DNA of 64,000 bases, taken from assembly GCF_011067745.1 (NCBI RefSeq), contig NZ_JAAMPJ010000003.1:648497-712496 (forward strand), written 5' to 3'. Positions 19,276-27,662 of this stretch are shown here, piece by piece. Origin of the DNA: Lentzea alba (GTDB taxonomy: Bacteria > Actinomycetota > Actinomycetes > Mycobacteriales > Pseudonocardiaceae). The notes below the pieces were generated by a model. The model worked only from the letters and a program-made list of their open reading frames with translations, was not told where the DNA came from and ran no database searches. Position 1 is the stretch's first letter. The number at the start of each line of letters is the position of its first letter. A program made the translations under genes and the position numbers.

Positions 19276-20204
19276 CACGACCTCCTCGTCGAGAAGCGCA
19301 TGACGACGGCGGACAGCAGCGCGCAGATCACCGCGAGCAGCACCGACGCCGCCGCGGCCCGGCCGTTGTCGCCGGCGACGAACGCGGCTTCGTAGACGTA
19401 CATGCTCGGCGACCAGGTGCTGGTCACCGTGCCGGTGAAGCCCTTGAGCACCATGGGTTCGGTGAAGACCTGCAACGAGCCGATGACGGTGAACACCGCG
19501 GCCACGAAGATCGTCGGCCGGATCACCGGGATCTTGATCGACCACGCGGTGCGGAACCCGCCCGCGCCGTCGGCCCTGGCCGCCTCGACGATCTCCCTGG
19601 GGACGGCCTGCAGGGCGGTGTAGAAGATGATCATGTTGTAGCCGACCCATTGCCAGGTCGCGATGTTCGCGATGGACGGCAGGATGGCGCCGTCGCTCAA
19701 CGCGTCGATCCCGAACAGTCCCTTGATCGGGCCGATCGTGGGGCTGTAGAGGTAGGCCCAGATCAGGCCGCCGATGACCACCGGCACCGCGTACGGCACG
19801 AACACCGCCAGCGACCACATCTGCTTGAGCCGCACCACACCGGAGTCCAGCAGCAGCGCCAGGACGAGTGAGCCGATCAGCATGCTCGGGATGTGGATGA
19901 GCGCGAACAGCGCGACGTTGCCCAGGCTCGCGTGGAAGGCGGAGTCCACGATCACCGAGAGGTAGTTGCCGAGCCAGACGAACACGTTCTCGGGACCGGA
20001 GAAACCCAGGCCCTGAAGTCGTTCGGTGAACAGGCTGAGGTACAGCGCGTACGCCACCGGCACCAGCACGGTGCACAGGAGCAGAATCGCGAACGGCACG
20101 GCCAGCACCGCTCCCGCGAAGTCCTTCTTGCGGGCGCGGGCGGTGACCGGGACGTTTCGAGGTGCTTCCCGCGGTGTTGTCCGCTCGGGCGCGAGGACGC
20201 TCAT
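19275..20204 (-). CDS. CUT1 ABC transporter permease (MalF type)
   Basis: A 309-residue protein with six transmembrane segments after a charged 28-residue N-terminus, and the EAA motif EAARADGAGG. It pairs with the permease at 18415. The start ATG overlaps the stop of the binding-protein gene (ATGA), which indicates coupled translation and fixed stoichiometry. Confidence 0.9.
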   Translation of the reverse strand: MSVLAPERTTPREAPRNVPVTARARKKDFAGAVLAVPFAILLLCTVLVPVAYALYLSLFTERLQGLGFSGPENVFVWLGNYLSVIVDSAFHASLGNVALFALIHIPSMLIGSLVLALLLDSGVVRLKQMWSLAVFVPYAVPVVIGGLIWAYLYSPTIGPIKGLFGIDALSDGAILPSIANIATWQWVGYNMIIFYTALQAVPREIVEAARADGAGGFRTAWSIKIPVIRPTIFVAAVFTVIGSLQVFTEPMVLKGFTGTVTSTWSPSMYVYEAAFVAGDNGRAAAASVLLAVICALLSAVVMRFSTRRS

Positions 20205-21526
20205 GCCGACTTCCCTTCTCGTACCGAGAGTCCTCTGGTGCGCATGTCGGCCACGGCATGCTGCTGGACCTTCCGCAGCGCGTCGGGCAACGTCGTCCCG
20301 CCACTGCGGACCGGTCCGAAGGAGTCCGAGATGGTCGAGAACAGCCGCAGGGCGTTCGGGCCCCACGTCCAGTCCGGCACCCGCTTCGCCGCTTCGTCGA
20401 GCACGTCGTAGACCGGGTCGCCGAGGAAGAAGCCGCCCTTGTACGCCTGGCGCGCCACGGCGCGGTTGGGCAGGTGCGCGGGGAACGGCGTGCTGAAGGC
20501 GCTGCCGATCTTCGGCACCTCGGGGTTCGTGCTGAGCCAGCGCAGGAACGTCATGGCGGCCTCCGGGTTCTTGCTCTCCGCGGAGACTCCCCACGCCGTG
20601 CCGCCCTGGATCCCGTTGGCGGGCTTGCCGTCCCAGGTGGGCATGGTCGCCACGGCCCAGCGCCCGGTGTCCTTCGGGATGGACCGGTTGAGCGTGCCGA
20701 CGCTCCACGACGCGCCGAGCACGCCCCACAGCTTGCCGTCGTGGATCCCGGCGATCCAGTCCTGCGAGCCGTAGACGACCCCGGCGACCTGGTTGCCGGT
20801 GATCATCGACTGCCAGTAAGACGCCGTGCGCAGCGTGCCCTCACCGGCGATGTCGACCGCCCAGGTGTCGCCCTGCGCCGTCCACCACGGATCGCCCGCC
20901 TGCCACGACATGCCCGCGAAGAACGAGCCGTCGTTGAGCGGGAACGAGCAGATGCGCGCCTGCGGGTCGATCTGCTTGACGGCCGCGGCCGCCGTGCGGA
21001 ACTCGTCCCACGTGCGCGGCAACGCGATGCCGTGCTGGTCGAACAAGTCCTTGCGGTAGTAGAAGACCATCGGCGCGAGGTCCATCGGCACGCCCCACGT
21101 CCGCCCGTCGGGCCGCACCCCGCGCCACGCGGCGGGGGAGTACTGGCTCTCCAGGTCGGCCATGTCCGCCGTGAGGTCGCGCAGCCCGCCGGTGAGCAGG
21201 ATCTGCGGCAGACCCTGGTACTCGACGTGCAGCACGTCCGGCGCGTTGTGCGCGCGGATGGCGTTGGTCTGCTGGGCGTAGCCGCCGGACAGACCCGCCG
21301 CGATCACCCGCAGCTCGACGAACACGTCCTTCTGCGCTGCGTTGAACGCGGCAACGTACTTGTCCATGCCGGTCAGCCACGACCAGATGGTGATCTTCGT
21401 GGCGCCCGGTGGTGCGGCGGTGGCGGTGCAGCCGCCGACGAGACCCGCCGCGCCCAGGGCGGCGGAAGCGCGCAGGAAGCCGCGGCGGGAGATGCCGCGG
21501 GCCTGCAGCGCGGGGGAAAGCTTCAT
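20201..21526 (-). CDS. Extracellular sugar-binding lipoprotein of ABC importer
   Basis: A 441-residue family 1 solute-binding protein. The N-terminus carries both a twin-arginine motif (SRRGFLRA) and a lipobox (LVGGC), so it is predicted to be a Tat-exported lipoprotein. Typical binding-protein segments follow (ITIWSWLTG, APDVLHVEYQGLP, GVPMDLAPMVFYYRKDLFD). First gene of the seven-gene minus-strand operon; start fixed by CAGGAGGGTC. The 103-bp gap to the divergent regulator holds two repeat sets that are probable operators. Confidence 0.9.
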   Translation of the reverse strand: MKLSPALQARGISRRGFLRASAALGAAGLVGGCTATAAPPGATKITIWSWLTGMDKYVAAFNAAQKDVFVELRVIAAGLSGGYAQQTNAIRAHNAPDVLHVEYQGLPQILLTGGLRDLTADMADLESQYSPAAWRGVRPDGRTWGVPMDLAPMVFYYRKDLFDQHGIALPRTWDEFRTAAAAVKQIDPQARICSFPLNDGSFFAGMSWQAGDPWWTAQGDTWAVDIAGEGTLRTASYWQSMITGNQVAGVVYGSQDWIAGIHDGKLWGVLGASWSVGTLNRSIPKDTGRWAVATMPTWDGKPANGIQGGTAWGVSAESKNPEAAMTFLRWLSTNPEVPKIGSAFSTPFPAHLPNRAVARQAYKGGFFLGDPVYDVLDEAAKRVPDWTWGPNALRLFSTISDSFGPVRSGGTTLPDALRKVQQHAVADMRTRGLSVREGKSA

Positions 21527-21550
21527 TGCTGACCCTCCTGCGGGAGTGAT

Positions 21551-21628
21551 GTGGCACACCTCACCTCGTGGCACACTCAGCGGTCAACGAAACGATCAGA
21601 AACGCTCGGAACCGACCAGAAGCGAAGA
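21551..21628. promoter_or_regulatory. Probable operator region: 9-bp direct repeat and four 10-bp-phased repeats
   Basis: GTGGCACAC occurs at 21551-21559 and 21568-21576. Then four decamers start at 21589, 21599, 21609 and 21619 (GAAACGATCA, GAAACGCTCG, GAACCGACCA, GAAGCGAAGA), sharing the GAA-CG core at exact 10-bp phasing. They lie directly before the regulator ATG at 21630. Phased direct repeats on one DNA face are a common DeoR-family operator form, so autoregulation and control of the importer operon are likely. Confidence 0.6.
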
Positions 21629-21629
21629 G

Positions 21630-22733
21630 ATGAACCAGAAGTTGGCTGCTCAGCGCCATGAGCTGATCCTGCGTGCCGTCCGGACGCACGGCACGGTCCG
21701 ATTGCAGGAGCTGGTGGACCTGCTCGGCGCGTCGGCGGTGACGGTGCGCCGGGACGTGACCGCCCTCGCCGACCGAGGCCTCGTCGTGCGCGTGCACGGC
21801 GGCATCACCATGCCCAGGCACGCCGAGCCGTTCCCCCGCGGCGCGCAGTCCCTGGTGGGCCCCGCACCGGTGCACCCGCTGGTCGGCATGGTCGCGCCCT
21901 CGGTGGAGTACTACTGGCCGGCGGTGATCCAGGGCGCGCAGACCGCCGTGGCCGCGGCGGGCGGACGGCTGGTGCTGCGCGCGTCCAGCTACGACGCCGC
22001 CGAGGACCGCCGCCGCGTTCACGAACTGCTCGACCGCGGCGTGCAGACCCTGCTGGTCGCCCCGAGCACGACCGGACGCGCGGGCGTCGAACTGCTGCGC
22101 TGGCTCGGCGCGCAGAACGTCCCGGTCGTGCTCGTCGAACGCCTTCCACCACCCGAGCTGCCCACGATCGCGCTGGACGCGGCGGTGACCGACCACGCGA
22201 TCGGCGCCGGGCTCGCCGTGCGGCACCTGGCCACGCTCGGCCACCAGCGCATCGGCCTCGTCACCTCCCGGCAGAGCCCGCACAGCGACGCCATCCGGAC
22301 GGGCTGGACGACCGCCGTGTCGTCGCTGGACCTGCCGTTCCACGGAGTTCCTGTGCTCGACGTACCGCCGTACGGCTCTCCACAGTGGACTCGCGCGGTC
22401 GACGAGGTGATCGACGAATGCCTGGCCGCCTCCGTGCACGCGGTGCTGGTGCACGCCGACCGCGAGGCGATCGGGTTGCTCGAACGCACCCGCGAACGCG
22501 GCATCCGCGTGCCCGACGATCTCGCCGTGGTGTCGTACGACGACGAGGTGGCGGCCGCGTCCGACCCGCCGCTGACGGCCGTGCGGCCCCAGAAACACCG
22601 GCTCGGAGCACTGGCCGCACAACTCGCGCTGGCCCGGCTGGCGGACCCGCTGGACCGCCCGGTGCACCGCGTGGTCCTCTGGCCGACTCTGACCGTCCGG
22701 GAGTCCTGCGGAACAGCCCTCACCGCGGTGTGA
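21630..22733 (+). CDS. Transcriptional regulator: DeoR-type HTH fused to LacI-type sugar-binding domain
   Basis: A 367-residue regulator. Residues about 5-60 form a DeoR-type helix-turn-helix (LQELVDLLGASAVTVRRDVT), not the LacI helix-turn-helix. Residues about 80-365 are a periplasmic-binding-protein-like domain (HPLVGMVAPSVEYYW, GLAVRHLATLGHQRIGLVT, VPDDLAVVSYDDE, PPLTAVRPQK). Such hybrids occur in actinobacteria as local sugar regulators. It is divergent from the importer operon and probably represses it until a sugar ligand binds. ATG 21630 has a weak GAAGAG. A palindromic element follows the stop. Confidence 0.85.
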   Translation: MNQKLAAQRHELILRAVRTHGTVRLQELVDLLGASAVTVRRDVTALADRGLVVRVHGGITMPRHAEPFPRGAQSLVGPAPVHPLVGMVAPSVEYYWPAVIQGAQTAVAAAGGRLVLRASSYDAAEDRRRVHELLDRGVQTLLVAPSTTGRAGVELLRWLGAQNVPVVLVERLPPPELPTIALDAAVTDHAIGAGLAVRHLATLGHQRIGLVTSRQSPHSDAIRTGWTTAVSSLDLPFHGVPVLDVPPYGSPQWTRAVDEVIDECLAASVHAVLVHADREAIGLLERTRERGIRVPDDLAVVSYDDEVAAASDPPLTAVRPQKHRLGALAAQLALARLADPLDRPVHRVVLWPTLTVRESCGTALTAV

Positions 22734-22748
22734 GGCCCGGCCCGGGAG

Positions 22749-22803
22749 GTTGATGAGGGGAGCTTTCCCAAACCTCAGGTTTATGAAAGCTCCCCTCATC
22801 AAC
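22749..22803. repeat. 55-bp palindromic element, copy 1 (likely terminator)
   Basis: Outer arms GTTGATGAGGGGAGCTTTC (22749-22767) and its complement (22785-22803) are 19 bp and perfect. The inner AAACCT/AGGTTT also pairs, with two mismatched positions. It lies between convergent genes (regulator and GH30). It is the same element as at 44390, which differs only in the inner bases. The position fits a bidirectional terminator, and its recurrence suggests a dispersed palindrome family. Confidence 0.85.
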
Positions 22804-22821
22804 GTCGCCACGGGAGCGGGG

Positions 22822-24195
22822 TCAGGGGGTGAGCTTGTAGGTGATCAGGGAGCGGGCGGGGATGGTTGTGGTGAATTTGCCGCCAGCCAGGCGGATGGGG
22901 GGCTGGGCTGTGGTGTTGCCTGTTGTGTTGGTCAGGTAGGGGGTTGCCTTGGTGGCGGCGGAGTTTTTGACGGTGTATGAGATTGATTCGTCGGTGGTGC
23001 CGGTGTTTAGCGCTACTACGGCTAGAGAGCCGTCTGTGTTGCGGAAGGCGGACAGCTGCAGGTTGCTGTTCGAGGTCGTTGCGCCTACACGTGTTGCGTT
23101 GGGACGGATGAAGCGGCTGTAGTTCGCCAGGGCCCACAACCGTTTCGAGACGTGGTAGTTGTCGCCGTCCATCTGGATCAGACCCCGCGTGGTGCCGACC
23201 GAGGCGCCGTACCAGTACACGTAACCGTTGGCGTTGCCGGTGGTGAGCGCGGTGTGCACGGCCTGGGCGATGGTGAAGCCGTCGTAACCGCTGCCGTCGT
23301 CCCAGTTCTCGTTCCACGTCGTGCCGTTCGGCGACCACTCCGACATCCAGGTGCGCTTCGACGTCGGCAGCGGGCCGCTGACCGGCGAGGCGTAGGTGTG
23401 GCCGGTGTGCGTCGCGACGATGCGGCGTGCCACCGGGTCGGCCTCGATCGCCTTGCTGTAGGGGGCTTGGTGGTCCCAGCCGAACGAGTCGCAACAGGCG
23501 ACCTTCAGCCGCGCGGTCGCCGCGATCGGTCCGAGGACCTTGGTGAACTCCACCGCCTGCGCCGGGGTGAAGCGCATCGACGAGTAGGTGGCGGTGTAGT
23601 CGGGCTCGTTGGTGAACCCGATGTCGGTGATCCGGATGCCTTCCTGCGCGTAGAACTTGGCGTACTGCACCAGGTACTTCGCGTACGCGCGCCGCCAGTC
23701 GCCGCTCGCGCAGGACGCGCCGGACAGGCCGCAGAGACTGCCGCCGTTGGCTTCGTCGCCGTTGGTCTTCATGTAACCGGGAGCGCTCCACGCGTTGGCG
23801 TAGAAGCGGTTCACCCCGTACGCCTTGGCCTGCTGGGCCAGCCAGACCTGGCTCTCGTCGTCGCGATCCCAGACGTAGCGCGGGATCGCGTCCGGACCGC
23901 CCGGATCCTCGGGCTGGATGGAGTTGGCGGAGGTCGACCCGATGCCCAGCCTCAGGATGGACATGCCGGCACCGGAGGTGCGCGACAGCAGCAGATCGAG
24001 GATCTCACGTTGTTTCGGAGCCGACAGGCCTTGCGAGCCGTGCATGATGTCGGCACGGCCGAACGCCTCGGAGAACCCGAAACCGTCGATCTGCTGGAGC
24101 CGGTGCCGGACGTCGATGGTGGCCGTGGTGGCCTCGGCCGGAGAGGTGAGGGAGCTCAGGAGGACCAGCGCTGCGACTGCTACCGCTGAAGTCAT
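22822..24195 (-). CDS. Secreted GH30 (subfamily 7-like) xylanase-type enzyme
   Basis: A 457-residue protein with a signal peptide (to about residue 23) and a GH30 barrel plus side domain. QQIDGFGFSEAFGRA and LRLGIGS resemble GH30_7 glucuronoxylanases/xylobiohydrolases. Acid/base Glu is about 197 (GFTNEPDY) and nucleophile Glu about 286 (WMSEWSP). The last 90 or so codons, the side beta-domain, use many A-ending codons (ACA, GCA, GTA, CTA), unlike the GC-ending codons of the rest, which suggests a chimeric 3' end. The ATG has only a weak ribosome site. Aldose epimerase, GH3 and GH10 genes nearby support a xylan role. Confidence 0.82.
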   Translation of the reverse strand: MTSAVAVAALVLLSSLTSPAEATTATIDVRHRLQQIDGFGFSEAFGRADIMHGSQGLSAPKQREILDLLLSRTSGAGMSILRLGIGSTSANSIQPEDPGGPDAIPRYVWDRDDESQVWLAQQAKAYGVNRFYANAWSAPGYMKTNGDEANGGSLCGLSGASCASGDWRRAYAKYLVQYAKFYAQEGIRITDIGFTNEPDYTATYSSMRFTPAQAVEFTKVLGPIAATARLKVACCDSFGWDHQAPYSKAIEADPVARRIVATHTGHTYASPVSGPLPTSKRTWMSEWSPNGTTWNENWDDGSGYDGFTIAQAVHTALTTGNANGYVYWYGASVGTTRGLIQMDGDNYHVSKRLWALANYSRFIRPNATRVGATTSNSNLQLSAFRNTDGSLAVVALNTGTTDESISYTVKNSAATKATPYLTNTTGNTTAQPPIRLAGGKFTTTIPARSLITYKLTP

Positions 24196-24245
24196 TCACC
24201 CAGAATGCTGTAGTCCTTGCGGCGCAAGCAATCTCGGAGGAATTC

Positions 24246-24265
24246 TTCGACTCGAATTCGACTCG
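24246..24265. promoter_or_regulatory. Tandem 9-bp direct repeat upstream of GH30
   Basis: TTCGACTCG occurs at 24246-24254 and 24257-24265, an 11-bp period, in the 71-bp gap between the galM stop and the GH30 start. A GAATTC lies between. This could be an activator site for the GH30 gene, but no regulator can be named. Confidence 0.35.
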
Positions 24266-24266
24266 T

Positions 24267-25352
24267 TCAGCCGACCGAGAGCTCGTAGACGGTCTCCTGC
24301 GTGTAGGTCTCGCCGGGACGCAGCACCGTGCTGGGGAAGTCCGGGCGGTTCGGCGAGTCGGGGAAGTGCTGTGCCTCCAACGCGAATCCCGCGCGGTGCC
24401 CGTACGGGCGGCCGCTCGTGCCGACCAGCGCGTCGGTCAGGAAGTTGCCGGAGTAGAACTGCAGGCCCGGTTCCGTCGTCCGCACCGTGAGTGTGCGGCC
24501 GGAACCCAGGTCGTGCACCCGCGCGGCGAAGGCGGGGTCGTCGAGCACCCAGTTGTGGTCGTAACCGTGGCCGATGCGCAGCTGGGGGTCGGCGGCGTCG
24601 ATGCGGGCGCCGATCGGCGTCGGCTCGCGGAAGTCGAACGGGGTGCCGCCCACGGGAACCGGAACGTCCTGGGGGATCAGGGATTCGTCGACCGCGCAGA
24701 ACGATCCCGCGCGGATCGTCAGCAGGTGCCCGCTGATGTCGCCGGAGCCTTCACCGGCGAGGTTCCAGTACGCGTGGTTGGTCAGGTTCAGCACCGTCGG
24801 CGCGTCGGTTTCCGCGCGGTAGTCGATGGTCAGCCGGTTCCGCGTGTCCAGGCGGTACGTCACCACGGTCGTGACCCGGCCGGGGAAGCCCTGGTCGCCG
24901 TCCGGGCTGACGTGGCTCAGGCGCACCCCGACGGAGTCCTCGTCGCCGAACGTGCTCGCCTGCCAGACGTGCGTGTCGAACCCCGAGGGGCCGCCGTGCA
25001 GGCAGTTCGCGTTCTCGTTCGCGGCGACGCGGTACTCCGTGCCGTCCAGGCTGAACTTCGCGTCCGCGATCCGGTTGGCATAACGGCCGATCAGGGCGCC
25101 GAAGAACACCCGGCCCGCGTCCGGCCGGTTGTTGGCGACGTAGCTGTCCAGGTCCGCGAACCCAAGCACCACGTTCGCCGGCACGCCGTCGCGGTCCGGT
25201 GCGTCGAGCGACTGGATCACACCGCCCAGGTCGAGCACCCTGACCGTGATCCCACCGGGGTTGACCAGCACATATCGGTGCACGGCCGTGTCACCCACCT
25301 TGCCGAAGAGCTCGGTGGTGACCGTGGGGGTGGCGGTGCCGGATCGGTGCAT
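24267..25352 (-). CDS. galM: Aldose 1-epimerase
   Basis: A 361-residue cytoplasmic mutarotase. Signatures are GRYANRIADAKF, NCLHGGPSGFD (His), LTNHAYWNL (second His) and the C-terminal EAQHFPDSPN, which carries the catalytic Glu. It interconverts alpha and beta anomers of sugars released by the GH3 enzyme encoded 15 bp upstream in the same direction. A palindromic operator-like site lies 8 bp before the ATG and overlaps the GH3 stop, so it may also be read from its own promoter. Confidence 0.92.
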   Translation of the reverse strand: MHRSGTATPTVTTELFGKVGDTAVHRYVLVNPGGITVRVLDLGGVIQSLDAPDRDGVPANVVLGFADLDSYVANNRPDAGRVFFGALIGRYANRIADAKFSLDGTEYRVAANENANCLHGGPSGFDTHVWQASTFGDEDSVGVRLSHVSPDGDQGFPGRVTTVVTYRLDTRNRLTIDYRAETDAPTVLNLTNHAYWNLAGEGSGDISGHLLTIRAGSFCAVDESLIPQDVPVPVGGTPFDFREPTPIGARIDAADPQLRIGHGYDHNWVLDDPAFAARVHDLGSGRTLTVRTTEPGLQFYSGNFLTDALVGTSGRPYGHRAGFALEAQHFPDSPNRPDFPSTVLRPGETYTQETVYELSVG

Positions 25353-25359
25353 GCCGCCA

Positions 25360-25373
25360 TGTTAGCGCTAACA
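25360..25373. promoter_or_regulatory. Palindromic LacI-type operator overlapping the GH3 stop codon
   Basis: TGTTAGCGCTAACA is a perfect 14-bp palindrome with the central CG typical of LacI-family sites. It includes the TAG stop of the GH3 gene (25368-25370) and ends 8 bp upstream of galM. The local LacI regulator (27659) is the obvious candidate, but the site at 28693 has a different sequence. Confidence 0.55.
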
Positions 25374-27662
25374 GTCGATCTCGAACTCCGGTGTGAGGAC
25401 GCGGTCGAAGCCGACGCGCCGGCGAGGTCCGGTCAACGTCGCGCGCACGGTGGCGTGGATGTCGGTGCTGGACCTCCCGATGCGCAGCTCGACGTTCCCG
25501 GGATCGACCTGGCGGTGCCCCGACCGGCCGGTGTAGGAGGTCAGGTCGGCGTGCAGGATCGCGGTGACCACCCTGGTCTGGCCGGGCGCGAGGTCGGTCT
25601 TGACCGCGCCGATCAGCTGCTGGACGGGCCGGGCGACCTCGGCCACCGGGTCGTGCAGGTAGATCTGGACGACCTCGGTGGTGGCGATCTCCGTGTCGTT
25701 GCGCAGGACCGCGACCACCCGGCAGACGCCGTCGGTCGGCCATTCCCGTGCTTCCGCGCCCGCGGTGACCCAGCTGACCGGGGCGTAGGACAGTCCGTGC
25801 CCGAACGCGAACAGTGGCGTCGGGTCGACGGTGCTGACCTCGCTGCGGGCGCCGAGCTGAGCCGTGAGGTACGTCGACGGCTGACTGGCACCGGCACCGG
25901 GGAAGCTCACCGGGAGCCGTCCCGACGGGTTGATCCGTCCACTGAGGACTCCGGCCAGTGCCGCCGCGCCCTCTTCTCCCGGGTAGAAGCCACACACGAC
26001 CGCGGCGAGCCGGTCGATCTGCCGGGACAGCTCGTACGGGCGGCCGGACAGCAGCACCAGCACGACCGGGGTGCCGGTGGCCAGCAGGGCCTCCAGCAGC
26101 TCCTCCTGCCGTCCGGGCAACGTGAGATCGGCGGCGTCGCAGCCCTCACCGGACGTGCCGCCGCCGAACAGACCGGCCTGGTCGCCGAGCACCGCGACGC
26201 AGACCTCCGCGCGCCGGGCGGCCTCGACGGCCTCGGCGATCTCCTCGTCGGTCCCGCCGAGCACCGGGCAGCCCAGCGCGAACGTGACGTCGTGGTCGGC
26301 GCGCAGGAAGTCCAGCACCGTCGGCACCTCGATGCCCATCGGCACGTCCGGGTGGTGGACGCCGACGTGCAACGGGAACGAGTAGCACCCCATCATCGCG
26401 CCGGGATCGTTCGCGCGTGGCCCGACGACGGCGACCCGGCGCTCACCGGTCAGCGGCAGCACGCCGTCGTTGTGCAGCAGGACGATCGAGCGTTCGGCGA
26501 CCTCGCGGGCCAGGGCACGGGACTCGTCGTCGTCGAGCACCAGGTCCGGCGAAGGATCCGGGGCGTAACCGGGGTCGAGCAGCCCGAGCTCGCACTTCTG
26601 CCGCAGCACGCGTTCCAGCGCCCGGTCCACCAGTGCCATGTCGACGCGGCCGGACTCGAGCCCGGCCAGCAAAGGGTCGCCGTAACAGTCCACAGTGGGC
26701 AGTTCCACGTCGATGCCCGCGGCCAGCGCCTGCCCGGCCGCGTCCTCGCGATCCGCCGCGACGGAATGCAGCTTGTGCAGGAACGCCACCGAGAAGTAGT
26801 CCGCGACCACGGTTCCGGTGAAGCCGTACTCCTCGCGCAGGAGGTCGGTCAGCATCGACGCGTCCGCGGCGACCGGGACGCCGTCGTTGTCGGTGTAGGA
26901 GTTCATCACCGACCGGGCACCGGCGCGCAGGGCCATCTCGAACGGCGGCAGGATCACGTCCGCGAGCTCACGCGGACCGATCGACACCGGCGCGAGGTTG
27001 CGACCCGCCCGGGACGCCGAGTAGCCCGCGAAGTGCTTGAGGGTGGCCACCACGCCCGCCGACTCCAGGCCGCTGACGTACGCGGCGCCGATCGTGCCGA
27101 CGAGCAGCGGATCCTCGCCGATGGTCTCCTCGATCCGGCCCCACCGCAGGTCGCGCGCGACGTCGAGGACCGGGGCGAGCCCCTGGTGCACGCCGAGCCG
27201 GCGCATCGCGGCGCCGATGCGGAAACCCATGCGCCGCACCAGGTCCGGCTCGAACGTGGCACCCCAGCACAGCGGCGACGGGTACGCCGTCGCCTGCCAG
27301 GCGGCCAGGCCCGTGAGGCACTCCTCGTGCACCATCGCCGGGATGCCGAACCGGTTGCCCGCGATGATCTTGCGCTGGGTCCGGGCCAGGCTGTGCGCGC
27401 CCACCTCCGGCGCGATCGGGCGAGTGCCGAACACGCGGGTGAGCTGGCCGATGCCGTGCCGGGACAGCTCGTCGAGGTCGGGTGGCTCCACCGCGAAGTC
27501 GTGCTGGTGCGGCGCCATCTCGCCGCCGGAGTCGATGCCGACCCAGACGCCGTGCAGCTGGGCGATCTTCTCGCGCGGGGTCATCCGCGCCATCAGGTCG
27601 CGCACGCGCTGATCGGGGGAGAGGCCGGCGTCCCGCCAGCCCGAAGTCGCTTCGGTGGTCAC
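25368..27662 (-). CDS. GH3 beta-xylosidase/beta-glucosidase (cytoplasmic)
   Basis: A 764-residue GH3 enzyme without a signal peptide. It has an N-terminal barrel (PAMVHEECLTG, APVLDVARDLRWGRIEE, ATLKHFAGYSASRAGRN), nucleophile Asp about 288 in TGTVVADYFSVAF, an alpha/beta sandwich domain (about 390-590) and a fibronectin-like C-terminal domain. The VADYF nucleophile context and the linked xylo-oligosaccharide-type importer and GH10 favour xylosidase, but glucosidase cannot be excluded. The GTG start at 27662 overlaps the LacI stop (GTGA). It acts on imported oligosaccharides; galM follows. Confidence 0.85.
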   Translation of the reverse strand: MTTEATSGWRDAGLSPDQRVRDLMARMTPREKIAQLHGVWVGIDSGGEMAPHQHDFAVEPPDLDELSRHGIGQLTRVFGTRPIAPEVGAHSLARTQRKIIAGNRFGIPAMVHEECLTGLAAWQATAYPSPLCWGATFEPDLVRRMGFRIGAAMRRLGVHQGLAPVLDVARDLRWGRIEETIGEDPLLVGTIGAAYVSGLESAGVVATLKHFAGYSASRAGRNLAPVSIGPRELADVILPPFEMALRAGARSVMNSYTDNDGVPVAADASMLTDLLREEYGFTGTVVADYFSVAFLHKLHSVAADREDAAGQALAAGIDVELPTVDCYGDPLLAGLESGRVDMALVDRALERVLRQKCELGLLDPGYAPDPSPDLVLDDDESRALAREVAERSIVLLHNDGVLPLTGERRVAVVGPRANDPGAMMGCYSFPLHVGVHHPDVPMGIEVPTVLDFLRADHDVTFALGCPVLGGTDEEIAEAVEAARRAEVCVAVLGDQAGLFGGGTSGEGCDAADLTLPGRQEELLEALLATGTPVVLVLLSGRPYELSRQIDRLAAVVCGFYPGEEGAAALAGVLSGRINPSGRLPVSFPGAGASQPSTYLTAQLGARSEVSTVDPTPLFAFGHGLSYAPVSWVTAGAEAREWPTDGVCRVVAVLRNDTEIATTEVVQIYLHDPVAEVARPVQQLIGAVKTDLAPGQTRVVTAILHADLTSYTGRSGHRQVDPGNVELRIGRSSTDIHATVRATLTGPRRRVGFDRVLTPEFEIDC

